From contig NC_056744.1 in NCBI RefSeq assembly GCF_019279795.1, positions 899,409,425 through 899,473,424 of the forward strand: DNA of 64,000 nt. Reading direction: 5' to 3'. Under the pieces are notes generated by a model that was given only the letters and a program-made list of their open reading frames with translations, made no database searches and was not told the DNA's origin. Both the position numbers and the translations under genes were made by a program. Of this stretch, positions 45,330 through 55,501 are shown in pieces. The DNA is from Protopterus annectens (taxonomy: Eukaryota; Chordata; Ceratodontiformes; Protopteridae). How positions within the stretch are numbered: the stretch's first letter is position 1; each line of letters begins with the position of its first letter.

Positions 45330-45680
45330 CCACTCGTTGAGGAAGAATGAGAAGGACATCAGATTTAAAAGTTATGTCCTCACAATAACTAGGCATCTGT
45401 GTTGTCCATTTTCATTCCTCTTAGCTTTCCCCCATCTACCCCCCTTTTTAAAATCTTCTGGAGGAACCTGTTGGATTATTTATTGAAACTTATAGTCCTG
45501 TGTTTGAGCCCTACTTTGAGCTATCCCATTCTTTGTCTATTTTATGGGGATCTTATTGCAAAAAACTCAGTGTAAGGCATTTTGTGTAGAGTGAGGAGCT
45601 CAAGAGTTGGATCCAAATGTAAAGTATGAGGCCGAGTCAGATCTGAGGATTGGATCCATAGCCCACTCATTGAGGAAGAT
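45330..45680 (+). repeat. DIRS I right end with arms
   Basis: Partial arm CCCCACTCGTTGAGGAAGAA (45330-45349) is followed by an inverted arm ending TTTTCATTCCTC (to about 45420). After a spacer the start of a direct arm, CCCACTCATTGAGGA, lies at about 45661-45675 and is cut by the next DIRS. Same layout as copies E and L. Confidence 0.65.
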
Positions 45681-45681
45681 G

Positions 45682-46985
45682 CCACGGAGGTTGTGGCAGC
45701 CACTAAGAAGGTGCTTTCTGAAGAGAATTCTTCTGTCCATACCCCTAACAGGGAGTCCAGGGTTCTGAACAGATTTGGAAAATGGACTTTGACTTCAGAT
45801 ACGTTTTTCCTTCTCAGGTTGAATTACCTTGCCAGTGGGGCAAGGGGGAACTGCCTCAGTGGATGTTGTCCCAGGAGCAGAGTCTCTCCTGAACATTTAT
45901 TAAGATTCTTGGGTGCAGAAGATAATTACCAGAGGCTGTATTATTTCCTTTGCTTCCCCTCCATCTGATGTTCCACTCAGGCAGAGGAAGTTAGCAGCAG
46001 AAGTTGCAAAGCTGTTAGAAAAGTGAGCCATCCAAGAGTACCCACCAGACAAGCGAGGATGTGAAGTCTATTCAGGATTCTTTTTGGTTCCAGAAAAGGC
46101 CCATTCTGGGCCTCAGTCACCTAAATCAGTTTGTAAAACAAAGTTCCAGATGGTCAAGGTTCAGTCCAGCTGCCTCTCCTGATAGATTTTCAGGATGCTT
46201 ACGTAACATATCAAGATGGCAAGACAGTCCAGGAGATCTCAGTTTTCTTCTGGAAGTCGATCTTTTCCATTTGAGAGCATTGTCCTTTATTTCTTACCAC
46301 AGCCCCCAGGGTGTTTGCCAAGTGCATAGCAGTGGTGACAACAAGGGTTTCATGTGTTCTACTATGTAGATGATGAGCTCCTCGGTTTTACCCACCAAGG
46401 ATCTGGTTGTTCAGTGCCGGGACTTCTGAGGCTACTTGGTCTACTGTTCACACCTTTGTCTCTCACTGTAAGCTGGACATGTAGTCTACATCTCATGTAT
46501 CTTTTGGTTCCATCATTCCTTGGAATATCTTTCCATGAGACCACCCACGATTGTTGGTAGCCAGAGAATCTGTCCCATCAGTTGAATAAGATGGAAAAGA
46601 CAATATTGGATGTGAAAGGTATGTACTTAACATAAAACTAAATCTGTGTTGTCTTCCTTCTAGCTCAGCCTTCTTTTCCCCTTACATAAGTTGGCATCTA
46701 GTGGCTCTCAACTTATTGATTAGGACCTGTCCAGTTTCTTGTCATGTATTCAGCCTTGATCTGGCCTGTCACCCCTTTCATTATTTATATGCTGTCCTAT
46801 TTCATGCTTTTTTGAGGCATTCAAAGGACAATACAGAATTATAATTAGGGGAAGAGCCTCAGCCCTGATTCCAAGAGCTTGAAAAAAGTGCCAAGGTATG
46901 GTCTGATCATATCTGATAAACCCATCCATTGAGCCATATGGAAGAAGATAACATTAATATAGCATTATGGTAAGTACATATCTTT
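45682..46985 (+). mobile_element. DIRS fragment K with internal deletion
   Basis: It starts inside gag with ATKKVLSEENSSVHTPNRES (about 45700-45760; compare ATKKELAEQSSSIHAPNRES near 22195). RT follows, with SYVTYQDGK-like sequence and FYYVDDELLGF (46357-46389), a Y-V-D-D palm with both aspartates kept. Near 46425 it jumps to the last part of the recombinase, STVHTFVSHCKLDM (about 46440-46481). The terminal arms follow, at about 46565-46660 inverted and about 46915-46985, ending ATTATGGTAAGTACATATC. RNase H and most of the recombinase were deleted. Confidence 0.66.
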
Positions 46986-46989
46986 CATT

Positions 46990-47604
46990 TCCAGTCTACA
47001 TCCATAAATAAGAATTCCCGTCTTCCAACATTCACTTAAGCTCTGTAATAGCAGTTGAAGTGGAGTATAAATGCACACCAGTGTAATCCTCCTCCCCTGC
47101 CAGTAAACCCCTTAGTACCACAAATCTACCGTTGTCTTTTTTTTTCCTTCTGTCACTGTTGTAACCCCTGTAGCAGTCAGCATTATTACTCCCCTTTTCC
47201 ATTGTCCATGACATTCTGCTGAGTGTCCTGACTGCCATCCTTTTTATCAAATTCTCATGCTGTTTCTATTCTGATGTCTCCTGCAATATTTTTGTTTGCA
47301 CCCTACACTTCTTACTATAATTCAGTGTTCAGTTTTTGTCTAGACGTTTAAGGCGTTTTATGTTCATTCTGTGATGATATGAATAAAGTAACCATTATGA
47401 TAAAGCTATTACTCTCACCTATTATATAGGACAGTTCTTTTGAATGTACATTTGAATGTATATTTTCATCTTTTTGCTTACATACACACAATGTCTGACA
47501 GGCTGATCTTAATGGTAGTTGCTTCTTATGTCACATTTTCAAGATTTTGCTTAATTGAAGGCACTCAAAAACAGCTAGATTTTCAGAACCACACATCTCC
47601 TTTT
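46990..47604. other. Unassigned intron stretch
   Basis: No gene or element is recognised; short pyrimidine-rich sequence occurs near 47138-47150. Confidence 0.4.
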
Positions 47605-47700
47605 AATGAGGGTATAGCGTAATGGTGCAGCATTTGACTGCAGATAAAGAGGTCCCCTTTTCAAATCCATTTGCTCCCTGAGCAGTTTATTTTCCACCCT
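47605..47700 (+). repeat. tRNA-derived SINE head (MIR-like)
   Basis: GGTATAGCGTAATGGTGCAG contains an A box TAGCGTAATGG (47614-47624). A B-box-like TTTTCAAATCC follows at about 47658-47668. The arrangement resembles the tRNA heads of CORE/MIR-type SINEs. The B box is decayed, so it is probably inactive. The extent of the 3' body is unclear. Confidence 0.5.
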
Positions 47701-47764
47701 GGTCTGGTCCCCATGTTTCTGATGGACAAAGGTTGACCGTAAGTAAATTAATCCCAAACTACAA

Positions 47765-49350
47765 CTGTTATCGCACTTCAGAAGGGTAAACCATCAGCTC
47801 ACCTCAGAAACTGCAAACCTATTAGTGACTAGTCTGATATGCAAAGCCATGGAATGAATCATAATGGAAATGATCAACAAAAACATAGGCAATTCTCAGA
47901 TACTGGACCCTACCCAGTTAGACTATGTCAAGGGAACGTCATGCCTACTAAATCTGGTGGACTTCTTTTAAAATGTCACCAAGGCAATGCATGAAGGAAA
48001 AATGGTGCATACTGCCTACCGGGACCTGGCTAAGACATTCAGTACAATACCCCACTTAGGTGTAGTTGACAATCACATCAGACTTGGGCATAAACCCCTA
48101 CATAACTGGCTGAATTGCCATCTAACTCACAAACAAGACCTAGGAAGTCAGGATTGGTGATACCACTGCCACTAAGAGACAGGTCACCAGCAGGGTACCG
48201 CAGTACTCCATTCTGGTTTCGCTCCTATTTGGCATCTACTTCTGGGTGGTAAAGGCTAATGTCAAAGGCCTTTGGCTGACCAAGTTTGCAGATGACTGCA
48301 AATTGGGAGGTGTCATAGATTTCACCCCATGACAAGCATCTTACAAGAGGGTCTGACACAAACGACTGGCGCCAAAGTCACAGACTAAAACTCAATGCCA
48401 AGAAATGTGTTAGTGCCTTTTGAGAAAACTGGGATGTGGGAACATATGTATGCAGTAATCTGGTCTTTAACCAACATGTGGTCAAGGTAGTAAGAAGATC
48501 ATTCTGGTCACCCAGCTTATAAGTAAGGGCATGACGTTCAGGTGTAAGGAAGTCATAATGCCACTTTATTTGGCCCTTATCAGACTCATCATTGAGGATA
48601 ATGACCCCTTCATCATGTACCTGACCAAACGTATGCAACAGTTGGCATGTCCTCAGAGGTTCCTTTTTCAGAAGGATTCATGATATAAACACATGTCCTT
48701 TATGGATTGCCTTAAAGCCCTGTATCTATACGTCATCTCCTACAGGTTACTGAGAAGCACTCTATGGCATACAAGGCATCCCGGGATCCAGCACTGATGG
48801 ACATTTTGCACATCCAGAAAACAAACCGCATCAGAACCACTAGATGTAAGGATTTTAAATTTTGCTTGAGATGTAAGACATGTTGAAAAGACAGATATGT
48901 GTCTCAGAGGAACCCCATGCTCTGGAACAGGCTTTCCCATCCATGCGAAGCAGAGACCATCCCTGACCCAAATAAATAATGTAACCTTGACCAATGGATG
49001 AGAAATCTGAAATTCACTGTGGGTCTGGCCACCATGTCACTGTCTAACATACCCCCAACATAATCTCTAGAAATTTCTAACTTAATATACCCCCACCTAA
49101 TAAATGTCCATGATACATAGAGACTCAGTTGGGTTGGATTACACAGGTGGGCTTATAAAAGCCCTGGTTGTCGTTAGTTCAAAGGTTCTTAGTTATGTAC
49201 TTAGTTGACATGCCACCAACATAACCCATACTTACCTTCTTACTAATGTAAACCACCACATAGGTGACCAAGGAATTCTGGGACAAAACCAGGTTGGGCT
49301 GCGTAGTTAGGCTTGTAAAGATCCTGGTGGTTGTTAGCCTAATATGAACA
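47765..49350 (+). mobile_element. CR1/L2-group LINE fragment (RT to 3' end)
   Basis: 5'-truncated. It reads TVIALQKGK, then LICKAME-stop-IIMEMINKNIGN (about 47830-47890) and DPTQLDYVKGTSCLLNLVDF. The catalytic HTAYRDLAKTFSTIPH follows (about 48008-48055, motif A Asp kept). The motif C region keeps TKFADDCKLGG (48280-48312). The C-terminal domain (about 48430-48960) is decayed, with PRFLFQKDS- and WRDRY-like blocks. The 3' UTR has two similar tails at about 49130-49190 and 49280-49350. Confidence 0.7.
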
Positions 49351-50014
49351 TGTGAAATTATTGAAACCTTTGAATTTATGAACTTGCAGCAAACACAAAC
49401 TTATGTACATTTTCAAAAAAAAAATGAAGTTTACCCCTCAGGAAAGAGCAGCTGCCCCAAACTGATGGATGTATCCCCAGGCACCTTCTGTTATAAAATT
49501 ATGGGTATCCATGCCATAGCACGTTAGTGCCCGTATTCCCAATTGCACTAATTGCTATCTGTTACTGTCTTATCTTTGTTCCACTCCCAGATGTGAAAAG
49601 CAGTATGCATGCTTTTAGTAAATGCAAACTGTTAGCCCCAAGTACAAATGCAGTAGCTACCTTTTCAAACTTCATTTATTTTTCTTTGAGCTGCTTGTCA
49701 GTGCACCATTACATGTTAATTACACTATACTTTGTACAATTTACTCAGTAAATGGTGCCAGACCACTCATGATTAATTGCTTGCATCTGTAGACTTCTCC
49801 AAGTAAAAACAGTTGTTAATGAAAACAAAACTAGTAACTTTGTAGATGTTTGCAAATTTCACTTAGAACACATTGTTCATACCCCATAATTGATTGATTG
49901 CCGCTGTAGACTTCTTGTCTCTCACCAAATGCTTTTGTTAAAGGAAAAAAAAATAGCTAATGACTTAGCAAACGCAAAAAGCAAATGGAAAAAAAAAAAG
50001 ACAGCTGTATGTTC
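49351..50014. other. Unassigned stretch with a diverged duplication
   Basis: Two similar segments, ATTGCTTGCATCTGTAGACT near 49776 and ATTGATTGCCGCTGTAGACT near 49891, suggest an old duplication of about 115 bp. No coding content. Confidence 0.35.
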
Positions 50015-50960
50015 ATCATGTTGATCACCGCTCCTGTAACCTTAGCTATATGGGTTGCATCCTGCCAAGACAGCCAAACAGTTTCCATAGTGTCAGGGCA
50101 CCTTCCACTTGTCCATACTGTTATGCAGCTGAAGTTGAGCTGACTAAAAGACAAGTTTGGATGCCAGGTTCTTCAAAGCTTTACTGCCACCAAAGAGTAC
50201 ACTCATCTAAGTCTTTCAAGGATTGATTGTCGGCTTGATGCTGTTCCTCTTCTTGACGGTTAAGTTCCCTTTGTCTAAATATTTTGTGTTTTTTCACTTT
50301 CCTCCTCAGGAAAGTTATTTTAAAGCTAGGAGTTTTGTGTTTTTATAGACTGTTGTAAGATTGTATTGTACTTTTAAACAGGAGTGCTGTTTTTTTCCTG
50401 CCAGTTTAAATCCAGTTGTGTAAAGTAACTGAAACTGTCTGTGCAGAAATTTACTTTTGGTGCTGGCAAAATGTTTAAAACTGCTTTTTAATATGCTTTT
50501 GTATGAAAAAGTGACTTTTAAAGACTTTTATTTTTACTGTCATTTGCTGCTGGTCTTCCCCAGGAAGGAGGCTCCATTTTCGTCTTGACCATGGAACAAA
50601 CTGTTGGTCCCATGCTTGGTCCTCCTTCCAGCTGAAAAAGAAGGTGGTTAACCAAATGGCCTTTGTCCACCACAGCATGCTAGCAATTTGCCTGATCTGC
50701 AGGTAGGTGACTCTGCTATGGCCATTTGTACCACAGACCACTTCTCTTTTACCCAGATCCCTGTGGTGTAGCACCTACAGCCACTATGGAGCAGAGGTTA
50801 GCCATGTCCTATGTGGCTCTTGAGTTCTCCTCACTGGGCAAGAGAGAGCTACTTTTGTCTGTTCTGGAAGTAAGTGGTAACAAGGTAGGATTCCCTATCG
50901 TCTCAGAATGCTGTGCAACTTTGATTTTTCAGAATTTTGAATTGTCAGACTGTTCTGAAT
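50015..50960 (+). repeat. DIRS left terminal repeat and leader, second copy
   Basis: TTGATCACCGCTCCTGTAAC, then CTTAGCTATATGGG, GCTGAAGTTGAGCTGACTAA and CTTTACTGCCACCAAAGAGT align in order with 16955-17150, and inverted with 27540-27745. The similarity continues through the leader (for example TTTTAAACAGGAGT near 50373 and 17283) to about 50870. No gag is readable beyond it, so it is a solitary left end. Confidence 0.66.
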
Positions 50961-50967
50961 AACTATG

Positions 50968-51003
50968 AAAGTCACCAAGGCAATGGATGAGGGGAAAATG
51001 GTG
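50968..51003 (+). repeat. LINE microfragment (36 bp)
   Basis: GTCACCAAGGCAATGGATGA followed by GGGGAAAATGGTGCCA matches the LINE RT segment VTKAMDEGKMV (compare 47979-48012). It has no other LINE sequence around it. Confidence 0.5.
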
Positions 51004-51184
51004 CCAACATAATGAATTATGTGATCAATGAAGTCTGGTACTTCAACTGATGAAAGCGCTTATCTTTTGAAATTATCTTGTATTATTGAAAGTCCGTTTA
51101 CTGCTTGGCCATGGCTTGGCAGCATTTTTAATTTTAATTTTGTGGCCGTAGTATGCTGAAGACTATTTTCTTCGTTATTTTATT

Positions 51185-51835
51185 TTTTTGTAGAAGCCAT
51201 GTCAGTAGAGCAGTTTGATTTTACTCCTGAGCTTATTTTCACAGAGCAGGATGTTAATAGTAACAGTTGGAAGTTGGGAGCAGGCAGCGAATTGGAAACT
51301 AAAGCTAAGACTGATTAATCACTTTTAGAGGAACTATTGTCTGAAATTGTGGATTCTTTCATGACCAGATGGTCTTTCCATGCTTTTTCCAGAACAAATA
51401 CTGCTAAACGAGCAAACGATACATTACTGCAAACACTGGAGAAGACTGTTGCAAGAAGGAATGTGAAGTGGTTACGGAGACTGAAGGAAGAAGCATGAGG
51501 ATAGCTTGTAACTGTAGTACTGGTGGAGTCAATGCAGGAAAAATGGCTTACTGGGCAATCCCATGGAAAACAAACTGGTTCTAAATGTGTTTGTGATTAC
51601 CAGGACATAGGAACCAGAGAGAAAAATCGGATTAGTGTGGACAAAGGAGTCGTGGACTTTGATAGCTGGTTCCAGCAGAAGCCGACCTGGAAGTATTTTA
51701 ATGTGGTCATTTCTAACCCTCGTGAGGTGAGACTGAGTTTAATGGGCAAAATTAGGCTTAGATGCTGGGTGGGCAGATTGGTCTAACGAAGGAGATGTTT
51801 TTTCTGAGCTCATACAGAATCGGAATTGCCTAGGC
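51185..51835 (+). other. Unrecognised decayed coding-like segment
   Basis: A coding-like reading at about 51187-51500 (SVEQFDFTPELIF, EELLSEIVDSFMTRW, LEKTVARRNVKWLRRLKEE) is charged and helical with one internal stop. It is followed by an 87-codon open frame at 51523-51786. It could be the N-terminal part of a retroelement ORF. No catalytic motif or known fold is visible and I make no functional claim. Confidence 0.35.
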
Positions 51836-51925
51836 ATGGGTAAGGCCTTACTGTGTCTAATAATGGTGGCTGCCAAAAAAGCAGTTACTAGAAAATGGAA
51901 ATCAAAATCTATACCAACTGAGTGC
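51836..51925 (+). pseudogene. Possible L1-type ORF2 C-terminal scrap fused to DIRS
   Basis: GKALLCLIMVAAKKAVTRKW then KSKSIPTECF resembles the LLxLxAAKKxITRKWK...PT block near the end of L1/Tx1 ORF2. It is directly followed, in frame, by DIRS RT (LAPQLGITINIGKS). The fused open frame therefore starts in foreign sequence. Confidence 0.38.
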
Positions 51926-52855
51926 TTTCTCCATCTAGCTCCCCAGCTGGGGATCACTATCAACATCGGGAAATCTTCCCTTCTCCCAACTCGTATCATA
52001 GATTTCATCGGAGTCAGATTGAACACAAACCATCTTCTAGCCTTCTTGACTCCGGACCGGCTACGAACTCAACCTCCATGTACTGGCCCTTCTACAGTCC
52101 CCAGCTCCCCCTGCGGAATTGGTCTTGAGGGCTCTAGGCTCGATGGCGGCAACCTCAACCTCCATGTACTGGCCCTTCTACAGTCCCCAGCTCCCCCTGC
52201 GGAATTGGTCCTGAGGGCTCTAGGCTCGATGGCGGCAACCATCAACCTACTACCCATGGCGCGCTTAAACATGAGAATTCTTCAATGGACTTTGCAAGTC
52301 CAATTGTCCTTTCTGCGACATCCCCTGAGCTTCCCCATTCCTCTCAGCAGGGTGTGTAGGAAAGCCCTCTTATGGTGGCTCCAGTCCCCGGACCTCCAGA
52401 AGGGGCGCCCCTTCTCTGTGTCCCCTCCTCCAACCACGGTCGCCTCTTGCCTCAGGTGGGGGAGGGGGCACTGCTTGGGCAAGACCGTCCAAGGCACGTG
52501 GAACCATTCAGAGACCTCATTGCATATCAATGGCCTAGAGATGAGAGCGGTGCTTTTGATGTTGCAAGCACTTCAGAGCCTTCTTCCGTTGGGGACAATT
52601 GCGATCCAGACAGACATGTCGGTCTGGTATATCAACAAACAAGGGGGAACCAGGTCCTATCCTCTTTGTCAGGAGGCCATGAGAGTGTGGGAATGGGCGA
52701 TGTCCACCAACCGCTTTCTCATAGCAACGCACATTCCGGGACGGTCCAACATTTTGGCAGACGGACTGAGTCGAGCCATCCTCTCACAGTGCGAGTGGTC
52801 TCTGAATCCCAGAGTAGCAAAGCAGATTTTCTCCAAATGGGGTCAACCTTGTTGA
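51926..52855 (+). pseudogene. DIRS L RT C-terminus and RNase H
   Basis: Part of an open frame running 51836-52855 (339 codons with the upstream scrap). It reads LGITINIGKSSLLPTRIIDF (RT connection), then LVLRALGSMAATINLLPMAR, and RNase H: TTVASCLRWGRGH, HINGLEMRAVLLM, AIQTDMSVWYINKQGG, IPGRSNILADGLSRAI. In relatives the first motif is TTDAS; here the catalytic Asp is Val. One residue of QxDNMSV is also missing. The later Asp of ILADGLSR and the Glu of LEMRAV remain. An 86-bp tandem duplication lies within it (52068-52239). Confidence 0.75.
52068..52239 (+). repeat. 86-bp tandem duplication in DIRS L
   Basis: Units 52068-52153 and 52154-52239 differ at one base (GGTCTTGAG versus GGTCCTGAG). 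86 is not a multiple of 3, so the duplication shifts the RT/RNase H frame, although a stop-free frame still spans it. Confidence 0.92.
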
Positions 52856-53850
52856 GATCTTTTCGCCTCTCCTTCGAATGCAAAGTGCAGCGACTACTTC
52901 GCTCTAATTCTCCCACCCGGGGAATCCTGCAGAGACAATCTGGTGCATGTTTGGCCACCCGGTCTACTTTATTCTTACCCTCCTCTGCCCCTGATGCTAA
53001 AGTTTTTACAGAAAGCCAGATGGTTGGGGAGGAGAATAATCCTCATTGCCCCATTCTGGCCTCGTCAAGCTTGGTTCCCATATCTATGGTCTCATTTAGT
53101 GAATCCCCCATGGATTCTAGATCCCATCCCGGATCTGATCTCTCACCCATCAGGCCTGTCAACCCCAAATCTGGACAACCTCAAGCTCACAACTTGGTTG
53201 ATCCAGTTCCAGTGATAGCTAGGACTCCCGGTATCTCGTCCCCTGTCAAGGCTATTCTAGTAGCCGCTCACAAGCCATCTACTAGAAGAATTTATAATAG
53301 CAAATGGAAGCGTTTTTCTATTTGGGCGGAGCATCACAACTTAGATTCCTTTACAACTCCATTGCCAGCAGTACTAGATTTTCTGTCAGGATTGTTCGAC
53401 CAAGGTGCTAGCTCTTCTATGGTCAAAGTCCAGTTGGCTGCAATCTCTCATCATGTTGGCAGTGATCTCGGCCCTTCGATTTCGTCCAAGCTATGTAAGA
53501 CCTTCCTAAAAGTCACTTTCCTACTAAGACCTCCAGTTAAAGATGCAGTCCCTCCTTGGGATTTAACTCCTGTACTTCATTCTCTAACAGCTCCTCCCTT
53601 TGAGCCTGCAACTTCTTTGGATCTGAAATACTTATCTTGGAAGACCGTTTTTCTTGTTGCCATAACTTCGGCCAGAAGGGTCTCGGAGCTTCAAGCCCTT
53701 TGCACCAAGCCACCGTATTTGATTTTTCACAAAGATAGAGTCTCACTCAGGACCAACCCCTCTTTTCTGCCCAAAATTGCTTCAGAGTCTAATATCAACC
53801 AATCTATTAATTTACCAGTCTTCTTTCCAAATTTATCAGAACAAAGGTGA
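52372..53850 (+). pseudogene. DIRS L tyrosine recombinase, N-terminal and first catalytic part
   Basis: A 492-codon open frame. Its first 161 codons overlap the RNase H frame (52372-52855), as expected for the overlapping ORFs of DIRS elements. The recombinase proper starts near 53200: HKPSTRRIYNSKWKRFSIWA (core-binding), LPAVLDFLSGLFDQGAS, VKVQLAAISHH, and then SARRVSELQALC with the first catalytic Arg (about 53670-53705). The IFHKDRVSLRTNPSF strand follows. The frame is lost near 53840 by an indel; the rest of the protein continues in another frame. The true start codon is unknown. Confidence 0.76.
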
Positions 53851-54244
53851 ATACAAGTTGCGCTCTCTAGACGTACATAGGCAACTAAGATTCTATTTGC
53901 ACAGGACAGCTGATCACAGGAAATCGGACCAGCTTTTTGTATCCTTTGCTAAATCCTCTTTGGGAAAACATGTAACAAAAGTCACGTTGTCCAGATGGAT
54001 TTCCCAATGTATTCTTTTGGCATATGAGAGTTGTGGCCGGCCTGCACTTCAAGGAGTCCATGCCCATTCTACTCGGTCGATTTTTACCTCTGCTGCTTTT
54101 CGATCTAGGGTGTCGTTGGATGACATTTGTTCAGCAGCCACTTGGGCTTCATCTCATACATTTATAAACCATTACAAATTGGATATTGTTTCCAGAGGGA
54201 GACCATCCTTTGGCTCTGCAGTGCTCCGGAACATCCTTCCATGA
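53840..54244 (+). pseudogene. DIRS L tyrosine recombinase, C-terminal catalytic part
   Basis: It continues the recombinase after a frameshift, in an open frame from 53777 to 54244. It reads LDVHRQLRFYLHRTADHRKS, DQLFVSF and TLSRWISQCILLAYES. These lead to AHSTRSIFTSAAF (His-x-x-Arg box, about 54061-54099), SLDDICSAATWASSHTF, and NHYKLDIVSRGRPSFGSAVL with the nucleophile Tyr. It ends NILP-stop at 54242-54244. All C-terminal catalytic residues expected for the family are visible, so the frameshift is the main lesion. Confidence 0.76.
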
Positions 54245-54323
54245 GGACCTCCCAAGAATCAGGTAGCTTGGGACTCTGTCCCATAGGTTGATGGATAAAT
54301 GAAGTTAACGACTTCAGATTAAG

Positions 54324-54672
54324 AAGTTATGTACTCACCATAACATTCCATCTGAGTAGGTAAACTTCATTTGTCAGCAACCGTCCCTCTAACCTATATG
54401 GATGTTCAAAGGACTCTTGCTTTCATGGCGGATTTTCTCTAGGTTAGAGTATGGAGGTGGTTCTTGGTATCATATGGTCTATGGATAAGCAAACTCGATC
54501 TGAGGTCAGGAAGGGATAGCAGGGGATTATGGGTAAGGGGGAGGAGCTTGGAGCTCAGATCTTAGCTGTTGGAAGCTGCCGGCTCGGATCTGGTATGGAT
54601 CTGATAACCCATAGGTTGCTGACAAATGAAGTTTGCCTACTCAGATGGAACGTTATGGTGAGTACATAACTT
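54324..54672 (+). repeat. DIRS L right end: inverted arm, spacer, direct arm
   Basis: The inverted arm 54324-54382 and direct arm 54614-54672 are reverse complements at 57 of 59 positions. A partial direct arm (CCCATAGGTTGATGGATAAA) precedes them at about 54280. The outer edge ends TTATGGTGAGTACATAACTT. The 231-bp spacer holds the terminal-repeat body (GGGATTATGGGTAAGGGGGA, CTTGGAGCTCAGATC). Confidence 0.85.
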
Positions 54673-54679
54673 ATTATAG

Positions 54680-55080
54680 TCATAAATGATGTACCCACAC
54701 ATGAATTAGTACAATGTTTATCCAAGACATCAATGTCGTATCACATTTTCATATAGTGTTTACATATTTACTTTTCTTCATAGTTTTGGTTCACAATTTT
54801 AATGTACAGGTATTTTTCCAAACAATAAACATGTATGCAGTTTTGAAAAAATGGATAAAATTAAGCTTTTTGAGGGACTACTTTTATGTTTTAGGAACTT
54901 GCAACATAACTTATTTTCTCAAGAATCTACTGCTGCAGGACAAGTAGCGAAGGGTATAAGAATATAGAAATACCATAACAGCTTAGAAGTTGGATCTGTA
55001 TTGTACTTTGAACTTTTAGAATTGTTTGATAAAATGGGTTTTGAATATGTGAAATTTTTAATTGAGTAATAGGAAATTAA
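54680..55080. other. Unassigned AT-rich stretch
   Basis: No gene or repeat recognised. Confidence 0.4.
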
Positions 55081-55480
55081 ATGTGCTCAGGAGTGAAATT
55101 AATATCCGTAAAGAAATTGTGGATGACTTGCTGTTTGAAATGTTTTTTTTCTCAGTATGAACAGGTTTTTAGTAAAGTGGGTGCTCAGTGTGTTAATGTT
55201 ATTAAAAGGAAGGAGAAAAATTTCCTTCGTGATAGAGAAGGTTATTCAATCTCTGTTATCAGGTGGCTCTATTAAAAAGCAACATGCTGTGGTTAGGAAT
55301 GATTTTATACTTGGGAATGTGGTAGAAAATGAGGTAGTAAAGGAACTTTTTCCTTTGCAAAGGTCTAGAATTGTAAGTGTGGATAGTGGTGTTTCCCATG
55401 AGGATGGTGTGGAAATACCCCCCCCCCATTACGTTGCAGGAATGCCCACCATTGCCAAGAAGATCTCCCCAGTTTCATGA
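55081..55480 (+). other. Unrecognised decayed coding-like segment (possible retroelement N-terminus)
   Basis: A reading containing KEIVDDLLFEMFF, QYEQVFSKVGAQ and KRKEKNFLRDREGYSISVIR. The Lys/Arg-rich KxFxRD-x-x-x-Y pattern faintly recalls the N-terminal region of Penelope-like ORFs. It is about 130 codons with frame changes, and no catalytic domain follows. The assignment is speculative. Confidence 0.28.
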
Positions 55481-55501
55481 GTTAGGGGTTCGGTTGCCAC
55501 C

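Larger units (their letters stand above)
38530..45680 (+). mobile_element. DIRS-type retrotransposon I, long copy with nested Penelope insertion
   Basis: The order is leader (38530-38820), gag-like region (38840-41030), RT entry (about 41260-41350), a nested minus-strand Penelope-like element (41351-42684), the rest of RT (42755-43480), RNase H (43685-44104), tyrosine recombinase (44270-45295) and right terminal arms (45330-45680). The DIRS sequence resumes exactly in register after the insertion. All ORFs are broken. With the 1.33-kb insert and 70-bp duplication removed, the copy is about 5.7 kb, similar to copy E. Confidence 0.78.
51926..54672 (+). mobile_element. DIRS-type retrotransposon L, 5'-truncated, least decayed
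   Basis: It contains the end of RT and RNase H (open through 52855), an overlapping recombinase frame (52372-53850 and 53777-54244) and a right end with 59-nt arms that match at 57 of 59 positions. Gag and the RT palm are missing; an L1-like scrap abuts the truncated 5' edge. Open frames are the longest of any DIRS copy in the window, so this insertion is probably the youngest, yet it carries a first-Asp loss in RNase H, an 86-bp duplication and a frameshift in the recombinase. Confidence 0.82.
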
